Below, in pieces: positions 7,428 through 15,299 of a DNA stretch of 34,058 nucleotides. Each line of letters starts with the position of its first letter. The stretch's first letter is position 1. The stretch lies in the NCBI GenBank assembly GCA_910588945.1, contig CAJUSF010000036.1, positions 1-34,058 of the forward strand. Reading direction: 5' to 3'. The notes under the pieces are model-generated. The model saw only the letters and a list, made by a program, of their open reading frames with translations, did no database searches and had not been told where the DNA came from. Origin of the DNA: an uncultured Eggerthellaceae bacterium (GTDB taxonomy: Bacteria > Actinomycetota > Coriobacteriia > Coriobacteriales > Eggerthellaceae). The translations under genes were made by a program, and so were the position numbers.

Positions 7428-9470
7428 CTAATCGCGCACAAGGCTGCCCCCGCAGCTCGAACCGAAACCGGCAGAGCAGCTGTAACACAACGGATTCGTG
7501 CGCATTTGTCGAGGCGGCAACTGCCCCACCGCCATGTCAAACACGGTAGCATCCCGCCCATCGACAGAAAGCGGCAAACCGAGCACGTGATTAACCTCGC
7601 AATCATAGATCCGCCCGTCACAGTCCACGCTCACCTGATCGAGACACATCATCCTCGTAACCGCCATTGTATTGAAGTTGTCAGCCAAAAGCGCCAGATA
7701 GTCATCGAACATTCCCGAATCGAGCAAATCGTGCGCAAATCGTCCGAGCGCCCAGTTGTTGAATGCGTATAGATTGTTAAACACAACGCCTTGGTCACGC
7801 TCAAGTACCTTGTGATAGGCATCCTCAATCATATCCTGCGGAAGCGGCAAGAACGGTCCGGCAACGTTATATACCAGATCGAGCACAAGGCTCGGATCCT
7901 TGCCGTACCCGCGCGCATTAAGTTCGCGAATGGATACAATCGCACGTTCGAAGACCTTTGAGCCACGCTGCGAATCGGTAGATTTCGGATCATAAAACGG
8001 AAGACTTGCCACCACCTTCACACCAAGCTCGGCGTAAAGGTCGAGAAAATGCGCATATTCAGGCTTTTCGAGCAATGTCAGATTCGAACGGACGATAACA
8101 TCGCCCAGCTTGGCAGACTCGCGAAGAAACCACTCGATATTCGGATTCATCTCTGGACTTCCGCCCGTTATATCCATCGTCGAAAATCCACCTGCTGCAA
8201 ACGCGTCAAGGCATGCCTGCATGACATCGCGAGACATCTCCTCCTCGCGTGCGGGCGTGCATTCCAGATAGCAATGCCTGCAAGCCAGATTACATTTGTA
8301 GGTAACATTGACTTGCATGGTCGACTGGCGCTCATGCGTGCAAAGCAGCGACGGCTCACCTACGCGCTCGGCAAATGTGACATAGCCCATATGCTCGTAT
8401 GCGTCCTCGAGCATCTTGAGGTCCACGCGCTTCTTCCCGCGCCGAACATCGAGAGCCTCCTGAGAGCGCGCAGCATCAAAAGCGCCCCTATGCCCACGCG
8501 CAGGCGAAATATCAAAAAACTTTCCATAGCGTGAAGATGCAAGCATCGCCGCTGTGTTGCCACTTATTGCAAGCGGCTTTCCCTTGATGAAGCGTGTGTC
8601 GGAATCAAAATCGAAATAACGCGGCATCTCCGGCATTCCGCCAAGATAGGTGGCATGCTGACCGAAATCTTCCTCGGTGTATTCCAGCCCGTCGCATTTT
8701 ATCGCGCGAATGGTGCGAGATCGAAATGACGTGAAGCCCACACGTGTCTCGATCGCAAGATCGCCCACATACATAGGGTCGTCCACAGTCCACACGAAAT
8801 GCTTCCAACCGGCAGCATCCATCAATCGACGAAAATCCTCAGCATAGGTGGCACCACCCAAACATTCGCTATGCAAGATAGGATCATCGCGAAGCTCCTC
8901 GGGAAGACGGCGACTTGCATAGACATCCGAGAAATACAGCTCCCCACCCGGCTTCAAAACACGATAGATCTCATTCATCACAAGATCTTTGAAAGGCGAT
9001 AGATTTACAACGCAATTCGATACCACAAGATCGATCGACTCATCCGCTATCCCGCACGATGCCAAATCCTCAATATATCCCAAGCGAAATTCCACGTTCG
9101 ACTGTGCAAAACCAAAACGCTCGGCTTGTTCATCCTGATATCGCTTAGCAACCTCAAGCTGTTCAGGCGTCATATCCACACCGATCACACGGCCGGTGGG
9201 CCCGACGAGCTTTGAGAGTACATACACATCGCGACCGCTTCCGCACCCCAGATCCAGTACGGTGGCACCCTCAAGCGCAGGCGGAATGGGGCTTCCGCAC
9301 CCGTAGAAACGAGCAATGATCTCATCGGCGATGAGCGGCATCACATCAAGCACGTATTTCGGCGGCGACACAGCTTCGCAATGGGGCGCGTCCGTACCCA
9401 GATCACCCGACCCGGAAAGCGTGCGCCCATAATATTCGCGAACCTGATCGTGAACAGTAGAAAGCTCCAT
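7428..9470 (-). CDS. ArsM-ArsS fusion: arsenite S-adenosylmethyltransferase joined to arsenosugar-type radical SAM protein
   Basis: A 680-residue two-domain protein. The N-terminal half (about 1-340) is an arsenite methyltransferase: SAM motif DLGCGSGRDVYVLS, the paired cysteines in SNCVVNLSP and HSECLGGA, an extra early Cys in DAPHCEAV, and the ArsM tail GQHATYLGGMP...GNTAAML. The C-terminal half (about 360-680) is a radical SAM protein with CNLACRHC (CxxxCxxC, binding the 4Fe-4S cluster), MDITGGSPEMNP, IVRSNLT, YNVAGPFLP and a Cys-rich tail CYSCSAGFGSSCGG, as in ArsS. In known systems ArsM makes dimethylarsenic and ArsS attaches the 5'-deoxyadenosyl group of SAM. Here both would act in one chain. 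ArsS homologues can carry selenocysteine; here all positions are Cys (TGC/TGT). The ATG at 9470 was chosen because AGGAG sits 5 bases before it. The GTPase gene ends 8 bases upstream. Confidence 0.85.
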   Translation of the reverse strand: MELSTVHDQVREYYGRTLSGSGDLGTDAPHCEAVSPPKYVLDVMPLIADEIIARFYGCGSPIPPALEGATVLDLGCGSGRDVYVLSKLVGPTGRVIGVDMTPEQLEVAKRYQDEQAERFGFAQSNVEFRLGYIEDLASCGIADESIDLVVSNCVVNLSPFKDLVMNEIYRVLKPGGELYFSDVYASRRLPEELRDDPILHSECLGGATYAEDFRRLMDAAGWKHFVWTVDDPMYVGDLAIETRVGFTSFRSRTIRAIKCDGLEYTEEDFGQHATYLGGMPEMPRYFDFDSDTRFIKGKPLAISGNTAAMLASSRYGKFFDISPARGHRGAFDAARSQEALDVRRGKKRVDLKMLEDAYEHMGYVTFAERVGEPSLLCTHERQSTMQVNVTYKCNLACRHCYLECTPAREEEMSRDVMQACLDAFAAGGFSTMDITGGSPEMNPNIEWFLRESAKLGDVIVRSNLTLLEKPEYAHFLDLYAELGVKVVASLPFYDPKSTDSQRGSKVFERAIVSIRELNARGYGKDPSLVLDLVYNVAGPFLPLPQDMIEDAYHKVLERDQGVVFNNLYAFNNWALGRFAHDLLDSGMFDDYLALLADNFNTMAVTRMMCLDQVSVDCDGRIYDCEVNHVLGLPLSVDGRDATVFDMAVGQLPPRQMRTNPLCYSCSAGFGSSCGGSLVRD

Positions 9471-9478
9471 ACACACTC

Positions 9479-10630
9479 CTAGTAGCGAGATGCGCGGCCG
9501 CCGTTTCTGCGACCCTCATCAGCAAAACCGAAGCACTCGGTGAAGATAACGTTGCACTTCAGGTTGTAGGCGGCTTTGATCTCATCCATGGCATCCTCGA
9601 CGATCTCTCCGAACGTCTCGGATTCGCAGGTCGCACGCGCATTCACAATGATCGCGATGGCTGTGTATTCCTGCTGAAGCTTGCGCTCGAATTCGAGATC
9701 GTAATCCACGCCCACAATCGAGCATTTCACGAAATCAGCACCCTCGCCTGCCGCGAAGAGCTTTAAGTGCGGCACATTGCGTTTTGCCTCAATGAGCCCA
9801 TTTCTGATGGTCTCCATAAAGTCTTCCACAACGGCGTTAAAATCGATGTTCTTGCCGTTGCGCTCCTTTGCGAAGAATCGGCGATTATACCAGCACATCT
9901 GTGCCTCGGCCGCATCGAACTCCTCGGAATCAAGCCCGAGATCGCGCGGAAGCGCGTTGGCTTTGTGCGTCAGCAGGTAGTCCACCAACTCCTCGATCCC
10001 CTCACCCGTGCGCGCCGATATTGCCATAACAGGCGTATCGGGATAGGCTTTGCGAATAAACTCAAGGTCGGCTTCACGCTCGTCCTCATCGATAAGGTCG
10101 CATTTGTTGAGCACGATAAGATCGGCTTCGAGAAGCTGTACATTCAGAAGGAAACGAATCTCTTCAGGCAGATTGATGTCTTGACGCGCATCACCAGGAA
10201 GCATCATGCGAAGACGCATCGGATCGACAAGGCAAGTGAGCGGCAATAGCTCAAAGCGTTCGGGATAATCTTCCTTGAGCGTCAGATAGACATGATCAAG
10301 CGCGCCCACGCCCGCACCCGGGATGTCAGAAATGACAATGTTTGCGCCATCGGATGCAAGACGTTCGATCTGGGTGACAAGATCCTCTGTCACATAGCAT
10401 ATGCAATCGCCCGTAATCTCATTTATGGCAACATCGGCGGTTCGAGTATAGTCGGCATCAACCAGATTCTTCGCGCCGAGATCGTTAGCGATGATGGCGC
10501 TGTGGCCTTCTCGGCCTTGAGCTTTCAAGCGCGCATTGATACAACGTGCAAGCGCGATCATGGTTGTGGTCTTGCCAGCACCGAGAAACCCGCTCACTAT
10601 CATATAGTCGACTTTATTCGCATCCGACAT
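9479..10630 (-). CDS. CobW/P47K-type G3E GTPase
   Basis: A 383-residue GTPase of the G3E class, related to CobW and HypB, which load metals or insert cofactors into client enzymes. Motifs: Walker A SGFLGAGKTT (13-22), a long switch segment containing CxC-like INEITGDCICY, SDIPGAG (G3), and the guanine-specificity motif VLNKCDLID. The C-terminal part (about 230-383) has no obvious metal-binding His/Cys stretch like that of classical CobW proteins. AAAGGA precedes the ATG. It is directly upstream of and almost touching the ArsM-ArsS fusion gene, so the two are surely co-transcribed. The inferred job is to service that enzyme or its metal/cofactor; the client is not proven. Confidence 0.88.
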   Translation of the reverse strand: MSDANKVDYMIVSGFLGAGKTTTMIALARCINARLKAQGREGHSAIIANDLGAKNLVDADYTRTADVAINEITGDCICYVTEDLVTQIERLASDGANIVISDIPGAGVGALDHVYLTLKEDYPERFELLPLTCLVDPMRLRMMLPGDARQDINLPEEIRFLLNVQLLEADLIVLNKCDLIDEDEREADLEFIRKAYPDTPVMAISARTGEGIEELVDYLLTHKANALPRDLGLDSEEFDAAEAQMCWYNRRFFAKERNGKNIDFNAVVEDFMETIRNGLIEAKRNVPHLKLFAAGEGADFVKCSIVGVDYDLEFERKLQQEYTAIAIIVNARATCESETFGEIVEDAMDEIKAAYNLKCNVIFTECFGFADEGRRNGGRASRY

Positions 10631-10952
10631 TTGTCGTTCCTTTCAGAATGCTTAAATGTTTTCTGCAAAGATTATACCTATTACTAGATTATGTCTAACA
10701 CCCATTGCGCAAATGAATAACAAGCGGCATCTGGTCCTCTTTCGTCCACAGCACTCTTCATCAACGAAAACATTACATGCCGACCTAGATTCGATAACAT
10801 TCACAACCATACTTCACAAACCCCCTCACAACTTGAGTATCCTTGACGCATCAAGACGTTTTCATCGCCTCGGTCTCATACATACACTTCAGACGAGGCG
10901 GTTTCACATAGATAGCGATCCAGTCCCTTCGAGCTAGAGAGGAGGCAGTGTT
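10631..10952. other. 322-bp divergent intergenic region
   Basis: Apart from the GTPase promoter, two structures are visible on the ferredoxin side: CTTGA-N4-TCAAG (about 10841-10854) and CGCCTCG (10866-10872) pairing with CGAGGCG (10894-10900) across 21 bases. GAGGAGG precedes the ferredoxin ATG. No convincing small gene was found; the 93-codon plus-strand frame here has no family features. Confidence 0.5.
10671..10698 (-). promoter_or_regulatory. Predicted promoter of the GTPase / ArsM-ArsS unit
   Basis: On the minus strand TTAGAC (10698-10693), a 16-base spacer and a perfect TATAAT (10676-10671) lie about 40 bases before the GTPase ATG. No ArsR-type operator (ATCAA-N6-TTGAT) was seen beside it. 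Confidence 0.55.
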
Positions 10953-11141
10953 ATGGAAGAGCCGGTCATTTCTTCTGAACTTTGCACAGGTTGCGAAATC
11001 TGCGTAGATGAATACCCGACAGATGTCTTCGAGATGGAAACCGATATGAAGGCTCATGTTGTAAATGCGCAAAGCTGTATCGATTGTCGTCTCTGCGAAA
11101 GCGATTGCCCTGTTGATGCCGTTCATCTTATAGCAGCATAA
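10953..11141 (+). CDS. Small 2[4Fe-4S]-type ferredoxin with a missing cluster ligand
   Basis: A 62-residue ferredoxin with two iron-sulfur motifs, carrying electrons in the cytoplasm. Motif I is CTGCEICVDEYP and motif II is CIDCRLCESDCP. In the family, motif I reads CxxCxxCxxxCP; here the fourth Cys is Tyr (codon TAC). By the usual ligand exchange, the fourth Cys of motif I serves cluster II, so cluster II would have only three Cys ligands and may be a [3Fe-4S] or labile cluster. GAGGAGG sits at good distance before the ATG. A terminator follows, so it is probably transcribed alone, next to fdhE. Confidence 0.88.
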   Translation: MEEPVISSELCTGCEICVDEYPTDVFEMETDMKAHVVNAQSCIDCRLCESDCPVDAVHLIAA

Positions 11142-11184
11142 AGCAATCAAGCGCGAAAGCTATTCATCGAGAATTGACCAAAAG

Positions 11185-11216
11185 CGGGGAGCTTAAGCTG
11201 CGGCTCCCCGTTTTTT
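11185..11216 (+). terminator. Intrinsic terminator after the ferredoxin gene
   Basis: CGGGGAGC (11185-11192) pairs with GCTCCCCG (11203-11210) over a 10-base loop and is followed by six T. It separates the ferredoxin gene from fdhE. Confidence 0.9.
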
Positions 11217-11315
11217 GTTTGCGGGTTGATAAAAGTTCGGATATTCTCAAGCGGCAAAGGCTCATTTTGATGCAAACTATTATCTGCTATCTACATACCG
11301 GTTTTGGGAGCATAT

Positions 11316-12173
11316 ATGAATCTGGACTATATAGAAAAATGCGCTAAAGCATACGAGGGGAAGCTCAATGAAGAGGAACAGGGCAGACTCGATTACTTCA
11401 TCGGCTTGTGGAAGGTCATGAACGAATGCATCGAATCCCGCAGTGAAACGAAGGACTACCCTATGCCATCCTTGGCTGAGGTCCGCGAGTTGTATATGAG
11501 CGGCACGCCAATCTTTTCACAGGCGCTTCCAAATGTGAATGCCGAACAATACGCGGAAGCCTCGCGAGCGATCGCGGATTACATACTTGAAAACGGCGAA
11601 TATACCGATGATGTCGTGAATGCGGTTCGTGCGGTAGATTGGCTGGATCTCGTCATCAAGCAGAATAGCGATCATATGCAGCTAGACATGAACGATCTAG
11701 GCACACGCATCGCCGGACTTGTTTTAGTGCTTGCGCAATTCACTTTCTACGAGCCTATAACCGAACAGATAATGGAGGCTATCCGCGGCGACAGAATGGC
11801 AGATGCGCATCCGATCGCCTGCCCTGTCTGCGGCTCGGGTGCAGCCATATCTATCATAGATCGCAACGAGAATTTCTCGGGCACCGGGCGTGAGCTTTAC
11901 TGCGGACGTTGCGGCATGAGCTGGGAGTTCGATCGCATCCGTTGCGCTCGCTGCGGTTGCACCGATGAGGATGCGATGCAGTTCGTCAATATTGGCAACG
12001 CGAAGAATCACCAGATCCAACTATGTGACAATTGCGGAGAATTCATCCGCACCACATTCGTGGATCCCAGCCTGCCCGAGGTAGCGCCCATCGTTGAGGA
12101 TATCGTGTCGACTCCGATCGAAGAGATCGTACGCGCAGGTGCACTGGAGAATCTGGAAGACGCGCAGGAGTAG
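11316..12173 (+). CDS. fdhE: FdhE-like formate dehydrogenase accessory protein
   Basis: FdhE is a rubredoxin-like cytoplasmic protein needed for maturation of formate dehydrogenase and related molybdopterin enzymes. This 285-residue protein has the family layout: a helical N-terminal half and a C-terminal series of four CxxC pairs, CPVCGSG, CGRCGMSW, CARCGC and CDNCGEF, that bind iron or zinc. The open frame starts at a TTG at 11304, but GGGAG lies five bases before the ATG at 11316, which was chosen. No formate dehydrogenase gene is in the window, so the client must lie elsewhere. The neighbouring ferredoxin fits an anaerobic redox setting. Confidence 0.85.
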   Translation: MNLDYIEKCAKAYEGKLNEEEQGRLDYFIGLWKVMNECIESRSETKDYPMPSLAEVRELYMSGTPIFSQALPNVNAEQYAEASRAIADYILENGEYTDDVVNAVRAVDWLDLVIKQNSDHMQLDMNDLGTRIAGLVLVLAQFTFYEPITEQIMEAIRGDRMADAHPIACPVCGSGAAISIIDRNENFSGTGRELYCGRCGMSWEFDRIRCARCGCTDEDAMQFVNIGNAKNHQIQLCDNCGEFIRTTFVDPSLPEVAPIVEDIVSTPIEEIVRAGALENLEDAQE

Positions 12174-12196
12174 CGCAGCAATGCGCTTATAGGCGT

Positions 12197-12226
12197 GATG
12201 CGCATCGAGTAATATTGGTGCGCATC
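12197..12226. other. Hairpin between convergent fdhE and ybaK
   Basis: GATGCGCA (12197-12204) pairs with TGCGCATC (12219-12226) across 14 bases in the 83-bp gap between convergent genes. No T-run follows on either strand, so a terminator role is only possible. Confidence 0.35.
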
Positions 12227-12256
12227 GCACTCACACGGATCGCAAGTGCTAAAGCG

Positions 12257-12742
12257 CTAAGCCGTCAGGTCAGCATACTGCGCCGAAATCATATTTACCA
12301 GATCATCAGGTGCCATCTCAATCTGCGCACCTATCCTGCCAGCAGAAAAATAGATCGTGTCAAACAATGTGGCAGTCTCATCGATCATCGTGCGAAACTG
12401 CCTCTTCATGCCTATAGGAGAACAACCTCCATGAACATAGCCCGTTAGCGGGAGCAACTCCTTTGACGGGATCATCGAAACGGCTTTCTCCCCCACGCTT
12501 GCAGCCGCCTTCTTCAGATCCAGCTCGAGTGCGACAGGAATCATGAACACGTAATGCTCGCCCGACTTCGCCTGCGTAACAAGCGTTTTGAACACCCGAT
12601 CCGGGTCTTCGCCCAACACTGCAGCCACCTCGATGCCGCTTAACGCCTCGTCGCAATCGAAGGTGTGCACGTCAAAATCAAAGCCGGACGTCTCGACCTC
12701 TCGCATCGCATTAGTCTTTTGTAGCTTTTCCTTTTTCGCCAA
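12257..12742 (-). CDS. ybaK: Cys-tRNA(Pro) deacylase, YbaK/EbsC family
   Basis: A 161-residue editing protein that hydrolyses cysteine wrongly attached to tRNA-Pro. The fold is the INS/YbaK domain: VFKTLVTQ (with the lysine used by the family), YVFMIPVALELDLKKAA, and the substrate loop GYVHGGCSPIGMKRQF. Length matches the family. It is cytoplasmic. The ATG lies 71 bases from the start of the divergent broken cupin gene. It is convergent with fdhE and is not part of the neighbouring DUF262 unit. Confidence 0.93.
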   Translation of the reverse strand: MAKKEKLQKTNAMREVETSGFDFDVHTFDCDEALSGIEVAAVLGEDPDRVFKTLVTQAKSGEHYVFMIPVALELDLKKAAASVGEKAVSMIPSKELLPLTGYVHGGCSPIGMKRQFRTMIDETATLFDTIYFSAGRIGAQIEMAPDDLVNMISAQYADLTA

Positions 12743-12813
12743 CTTCGTTTCCTTTGTTGTAAACTTTAATTACAAAGTGTCGCTTATCCATCGAGCTCTG
12801 AGAAAAGAAGCGC

Positions 12814-13020
12814 ATGACCCTCGACGAATACGCCAAGACCATTATATTTCCCATTGGCGATCCCAACGATGCATATGCGCAATACTTCAGCGGAAAAAGC
12901 TGGCTTGCTCCCGTGTCAAAAGAGCAAGTGTTTATCGCAAACGTGACATTTGAGCCCGGGTGCGCGCCTACGTTGATATGCAACCCGATCAGTCGCCAAA
13001 CAACTTGCGCTCGGATATGA
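12814..13020 (+). pseudogene. 5' fragment of a cupin / carboxymuconolactone decarboxylase-like gene
   Basis: The first ~49 codons (MTLDEYAKTIIFPIGDPNDA ... FIANVTFEPGC) look like the start of the cupin-containing carboxymuconolactone decarboxylase-type proteins, where EPGC is normally followed by a His-rich metal motif (WHxH). Here the frame changes character right after EPGC (about 12959) and reads 20 unrelated residues to a TGA. The change coincides with GTGCGCGCCTACG, a piece of the hairpin repeat described elsewhere in the window. Its end overlaps the 3' end of the convergent DUF262 gene. The missing part is not found elsewhere here. Confidence 0.7.
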
Positions 13021-14098
13021 GTCCGGTAAGTTTTCCGAGCGCCCAATCTACATGCTTTTTATTATCCATACTCGAACGATTCTTCGAAAACTCCACACAA
13101 AACGCACTTAGCGAGCTGAGCATCCCTTCGATCTGAGGATTCGACGTCTCGACGAAGGATTTGAATCCGCGATAGAGCTCGTTTCGATTCTTGATCTTGA
13201 TCGCAGGTGCGCGTCTTTCAAGCCACGCGTGTATAGCCGCATCAAGATAGATGCTCTCCGGATCATCCTTAAACGCATCCTCGACAGGCTCCCAATATTC
13301 CGCGAAAAGTCTCTGCTGCTTTTCGCTATCGACTCGTAAGAAGAGCAGGTTGCGGATGAGATCGGTCGTGCTCAACGACTTTCCTCTCGAGTTCAGGCTC
13401 TCGAACACCAATTGCGGCTCGTCCGTCTCCTCGATCTGCGCGCACACCACAACAAAGCCCTTCAAGCCGCGCCAAACCTTTTGCAATTGAGCCTCATCCT
13501 TTGGAAGGCGATTCAGAAAGAATTCATAGTTCGGCTCCACATAGGAAGCCTCCCTGATTTCATCGGCAGTTACTTCACCGACTGTTGCATTATCGTTTGA
13601 TCCCGCTGTAGGCGTTTTGCAGGAATCGCGATTCAGTATCACATGAAGAGCCGCTGCATCATCGGCTGACAGCGCAAGCTTGGCAGATCCGTCTGCTGCG
13701 CGCAAATATTTCTCCTCCAGCGCCTGCGCATCAAGCCCGTCAAGGCGACCGTCGCAGGCAGCAAGCCTATCTCGAATCGCAAGCAGAAGCAGCGTCGTCG
13801 TCACCATACGCTGCTGGCCGTCTATAAGTTCAATCTGCGCCTCGTCGCCCATCGCCGATCCATCAGCCTGCGCAATCAGCACAGTTCCGAGAAAGTGACC
13901 CTCCGATTGCGCTTCGCGCTCGATTCCATCTGCGATTCCAGCTTCTCCATTCGCATTTGAAGCCGCACGCATCACATCCTTGAAAAGCTCGTCACACTGA
14001 TTGGTCGACCACGAATAGACACGCTGGAAGATCGGGATCACAAATTTCGCAGAAGGCTCCCCTATTATGTCGACTATAGACCTCAAGCTTGCCTGCAT
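12989..14098 (-). CDS. DUF262-only protein, second gene of a tandem pair
   Basis: A 369-residue protein with the DUF262 (GmrS/SspE-type, ParB/Srx-like NTPase) signature: IPIFQRVYSWSTNQCDELF at 21-39, HFLGTVLIA, LIDGQQRMVTT (the DGQQR nucleotide motif) and VFESLNSRGKSLSTTDLIRN. Well-known relatives continue into a C-terminal DUF1524 HNH nuclease, but none is present: the protein stops shortly after LYRGFKSFVE...LSAFCVEF. The upstream paralogue stops at the equivalent place, so this looks like a natural boundary rather than a truncation. It starts 3 bases after the paralogue's stop. DUF262 proteins are mostly known from defence against phages with modified DNA; a defence role here is inferred only. 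Confidence 0.85.
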   Translation of the reverse strand: MQASLRSIVDIIGEPSAKFVIPIFQRVYSWSTNQCDELFKDVMRAASNANGEAGIADGIEREAQSEGHFLGTVLIAQADGSAMGDEAQIELIDGQQRMVTTTLLLLAIRDRLAACDGRLDGLDAQALEEKYLRAADGSAKLALSADDAAALHVILNRDSCKTPTAGSNDNATVGEVTADEIREASYVEPNYEFFLNRLPKDEAQLQKVWRGLKGFVVVCAQIEETDEPQLVFESLNSRGKSLSTTDLIRNLLFLRVDSEKQQRLFAEYWEPVEDAFKDDPESIYLDAAIHAWLERRAPAIKIKNRNELYRGFKSFVETSNPQIEGMLSSLSAFCVEFSKNRSSMDNKKHVDWALGKLTGLISERKLFGD

Positions 14099-14101
14099 CT
14101 T

Positions 14102-15235
14102 TTACCACCGCCCATCCAACGCCTCTGACTTCAATTGCTCGCGCACTTTTTGCGCATACTCTTCATTGGCTGCTTTTTTCAAAGGACGCCCGGCCGTAAG
14201 GGTTGCTCCGCCATTTATCGCCCAATCGCACGACGAGCGAAACTTCTTCACCGCGTGATATCGGTAATTCTCGGCCCACATTACGCAGAATCCGCGCAGC
14301 TCTTTGAGCAGGCTCTCCTTCGTGTTGTCGAGCCCCTCTTCGACATAGTGCTTAAATGAACTGTATACTTGCTCGGCGCTCTTAATTCTAGATCCAGGAA
14401 CTCTAATCGTAAGCCATCCCTTGATAGCACTGTCGAGCTTCAGCGAAGCCGGATCGGGCGTGAACATCTCTTGGATGGGCTGCCAATACTCCTTGTAAAG
14501 GCGCGTCTGCTCATCGTGACGCTCGCTTAAAAGGAGGTAATTTCGCACAAGATCAGCCACATTGAGAGCAACACCTTTCGAGTTCAGGCTCTCGAAGATC
14601 TGCTGCGCCTGCATGCGTTTGTCAAGGCGGATGTCGATGAGGTAAAGCCCTTCGATCCCCCTCCACAGCGCCTCAACATCCGAGGGCTCCATCTCCGAGA
14701 TGCGCTTCAGAAAGAATGCGAAGTTCCGGCGAATGTGTGAACCGTGCAGATCGTCCTTTCCATCAAGAGCATCGCAGGCCTGCCAGGCGTTCAGATCTAA
14801 GATCAGTTTTGTGAATTCATCCTCATCGTAGTGAGACAGTTTGATTTTTGCGGCAGAGACATCATCATCAGATGGCATTATCAGATAGCGGCTCTTGATC
14901 TCATCAGGAGCGGGAAGAGCCGATGGCATGAAGGTATCTTGTGCAGTTTTCAAATAGCTCGCGATGGCAGCCAGCAAGAGAAATGCAGTCACAGTACGCT
15001 GCTGCCCATCTACCAGATCCAAGACCTCAATACCGTCAGAGCTATCATCGGATCTGCACGTCAAAATCGACCCTATGAAGTGCTTCTTGCCTTTCCTTTG
15101 TGCGCGCAACGCATCTGTTAAAAGCTCTTCACACTGACGCTCATTCCAAGAATAGATGCGCTGATAGCTCGGAACTAAGTATCGAACCGTCGGCCTTGCC
15201 AGATATTCCAAAAGATCGACCTGCTTAACTTTCAT
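14102..15235 (-). CDS. DUF262-only protein, first gene of a tandem pair
   Basis: A 377-residue paralogue of the following gene. The DUF262 motifs are VPSYQRIYSWNERQCEELL, HFIGSILT, DLVDGQQRTVTA and IFESLNSKGVALNVADLVRN. After QVYSSFKHYVE the chain ends within about 75 residues, with a charged tail (PLKKAANEEYAQKVREQLKSE) and no HNH/DUF1524 motif. The frame is open to a TTG at 15250, but GCGAGG lies 7 bases upstream of the ATG at 15235, which was chosen. It is divergent from a TetR gene across 177 bp containing an 8-bp-arm palindrome. The two proteins probably form a hetero-oligomer; this is an inference from the tight linkage. Confidence 0.87.
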   Translation of the reverse strand: MKVKQVDLLEYLARPTVRYLVPSYQRIYSWNERQCEELLTDALRAQRKGKKHFIGSILTCRSDDSSDGIEVLDLVDGQQRTVTAFLLLAAIASYLKTAQDTFMPSALPAPDEIKSRYLIMPSDDDVSAAKIKLSHYDEDEFTKLILDLNAWQACDALDGKDDLHGSHIRRNFAFFLKRISEMEPSDVEALWRGIEGLYLIDIRLDKRMQAQQIFESLNSKGVALNVADLVRNYLLLSERHDEQTRLYKEYWQPIQEMFTPDPASLKLDSAIKGWLTIRVPGSRIKSAEQVYSSFKHYVEEGLDNTKESLLKELRGFCVMWAENYRYHAVKKFRSSCDWAINGGATLTAGRPLKKAANEEYAQKVREQLKSEALDGRW

Positions 15236-15260
15236 GCCACAACCTCGCAATCATGCATAA

Positions 15261-15283
15261 ATCGCTTTAACGTCGAAAGCGAT
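15261..15283. promoter_or_regulatory. Perfect palindrome upstream of the DUF262 pair
   Basis: ATCGCTTT (15261-15268) and AAAGCGAT (15276-15283) form a perfect inverted repeat with a 7-base spacer, 26 bases before the first DUF262 start. No T-run follows, so an operator or leader hairpin is more likely than a terminator. Confidence 0.5.
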
Positions 15284-15299
15284 CAAAGCGAACGTCCTG

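Noticed and set aside
7428..7500. Possible selenocysteine at the ArsS C-terminus
   Set aside because: The tail CYSCSAGFGSSCGG is encoded with ordinary TGC/TGT codons and ends in TAG; there is no in-frame TGA.
10656..10937. Plus-strand frame of 93 codons before the ferredoxin
   Set aside because: Composition is unlike a protein of this genome and no ribosome binding site or family match was seen; it covers the promoter region of the GTPase.
12989..15235. Reading the DUF262 pair as one gene broken by a frameshift
   Set aside because: The two products are full-length paralogues with the same motif order, not two halves of one protein.
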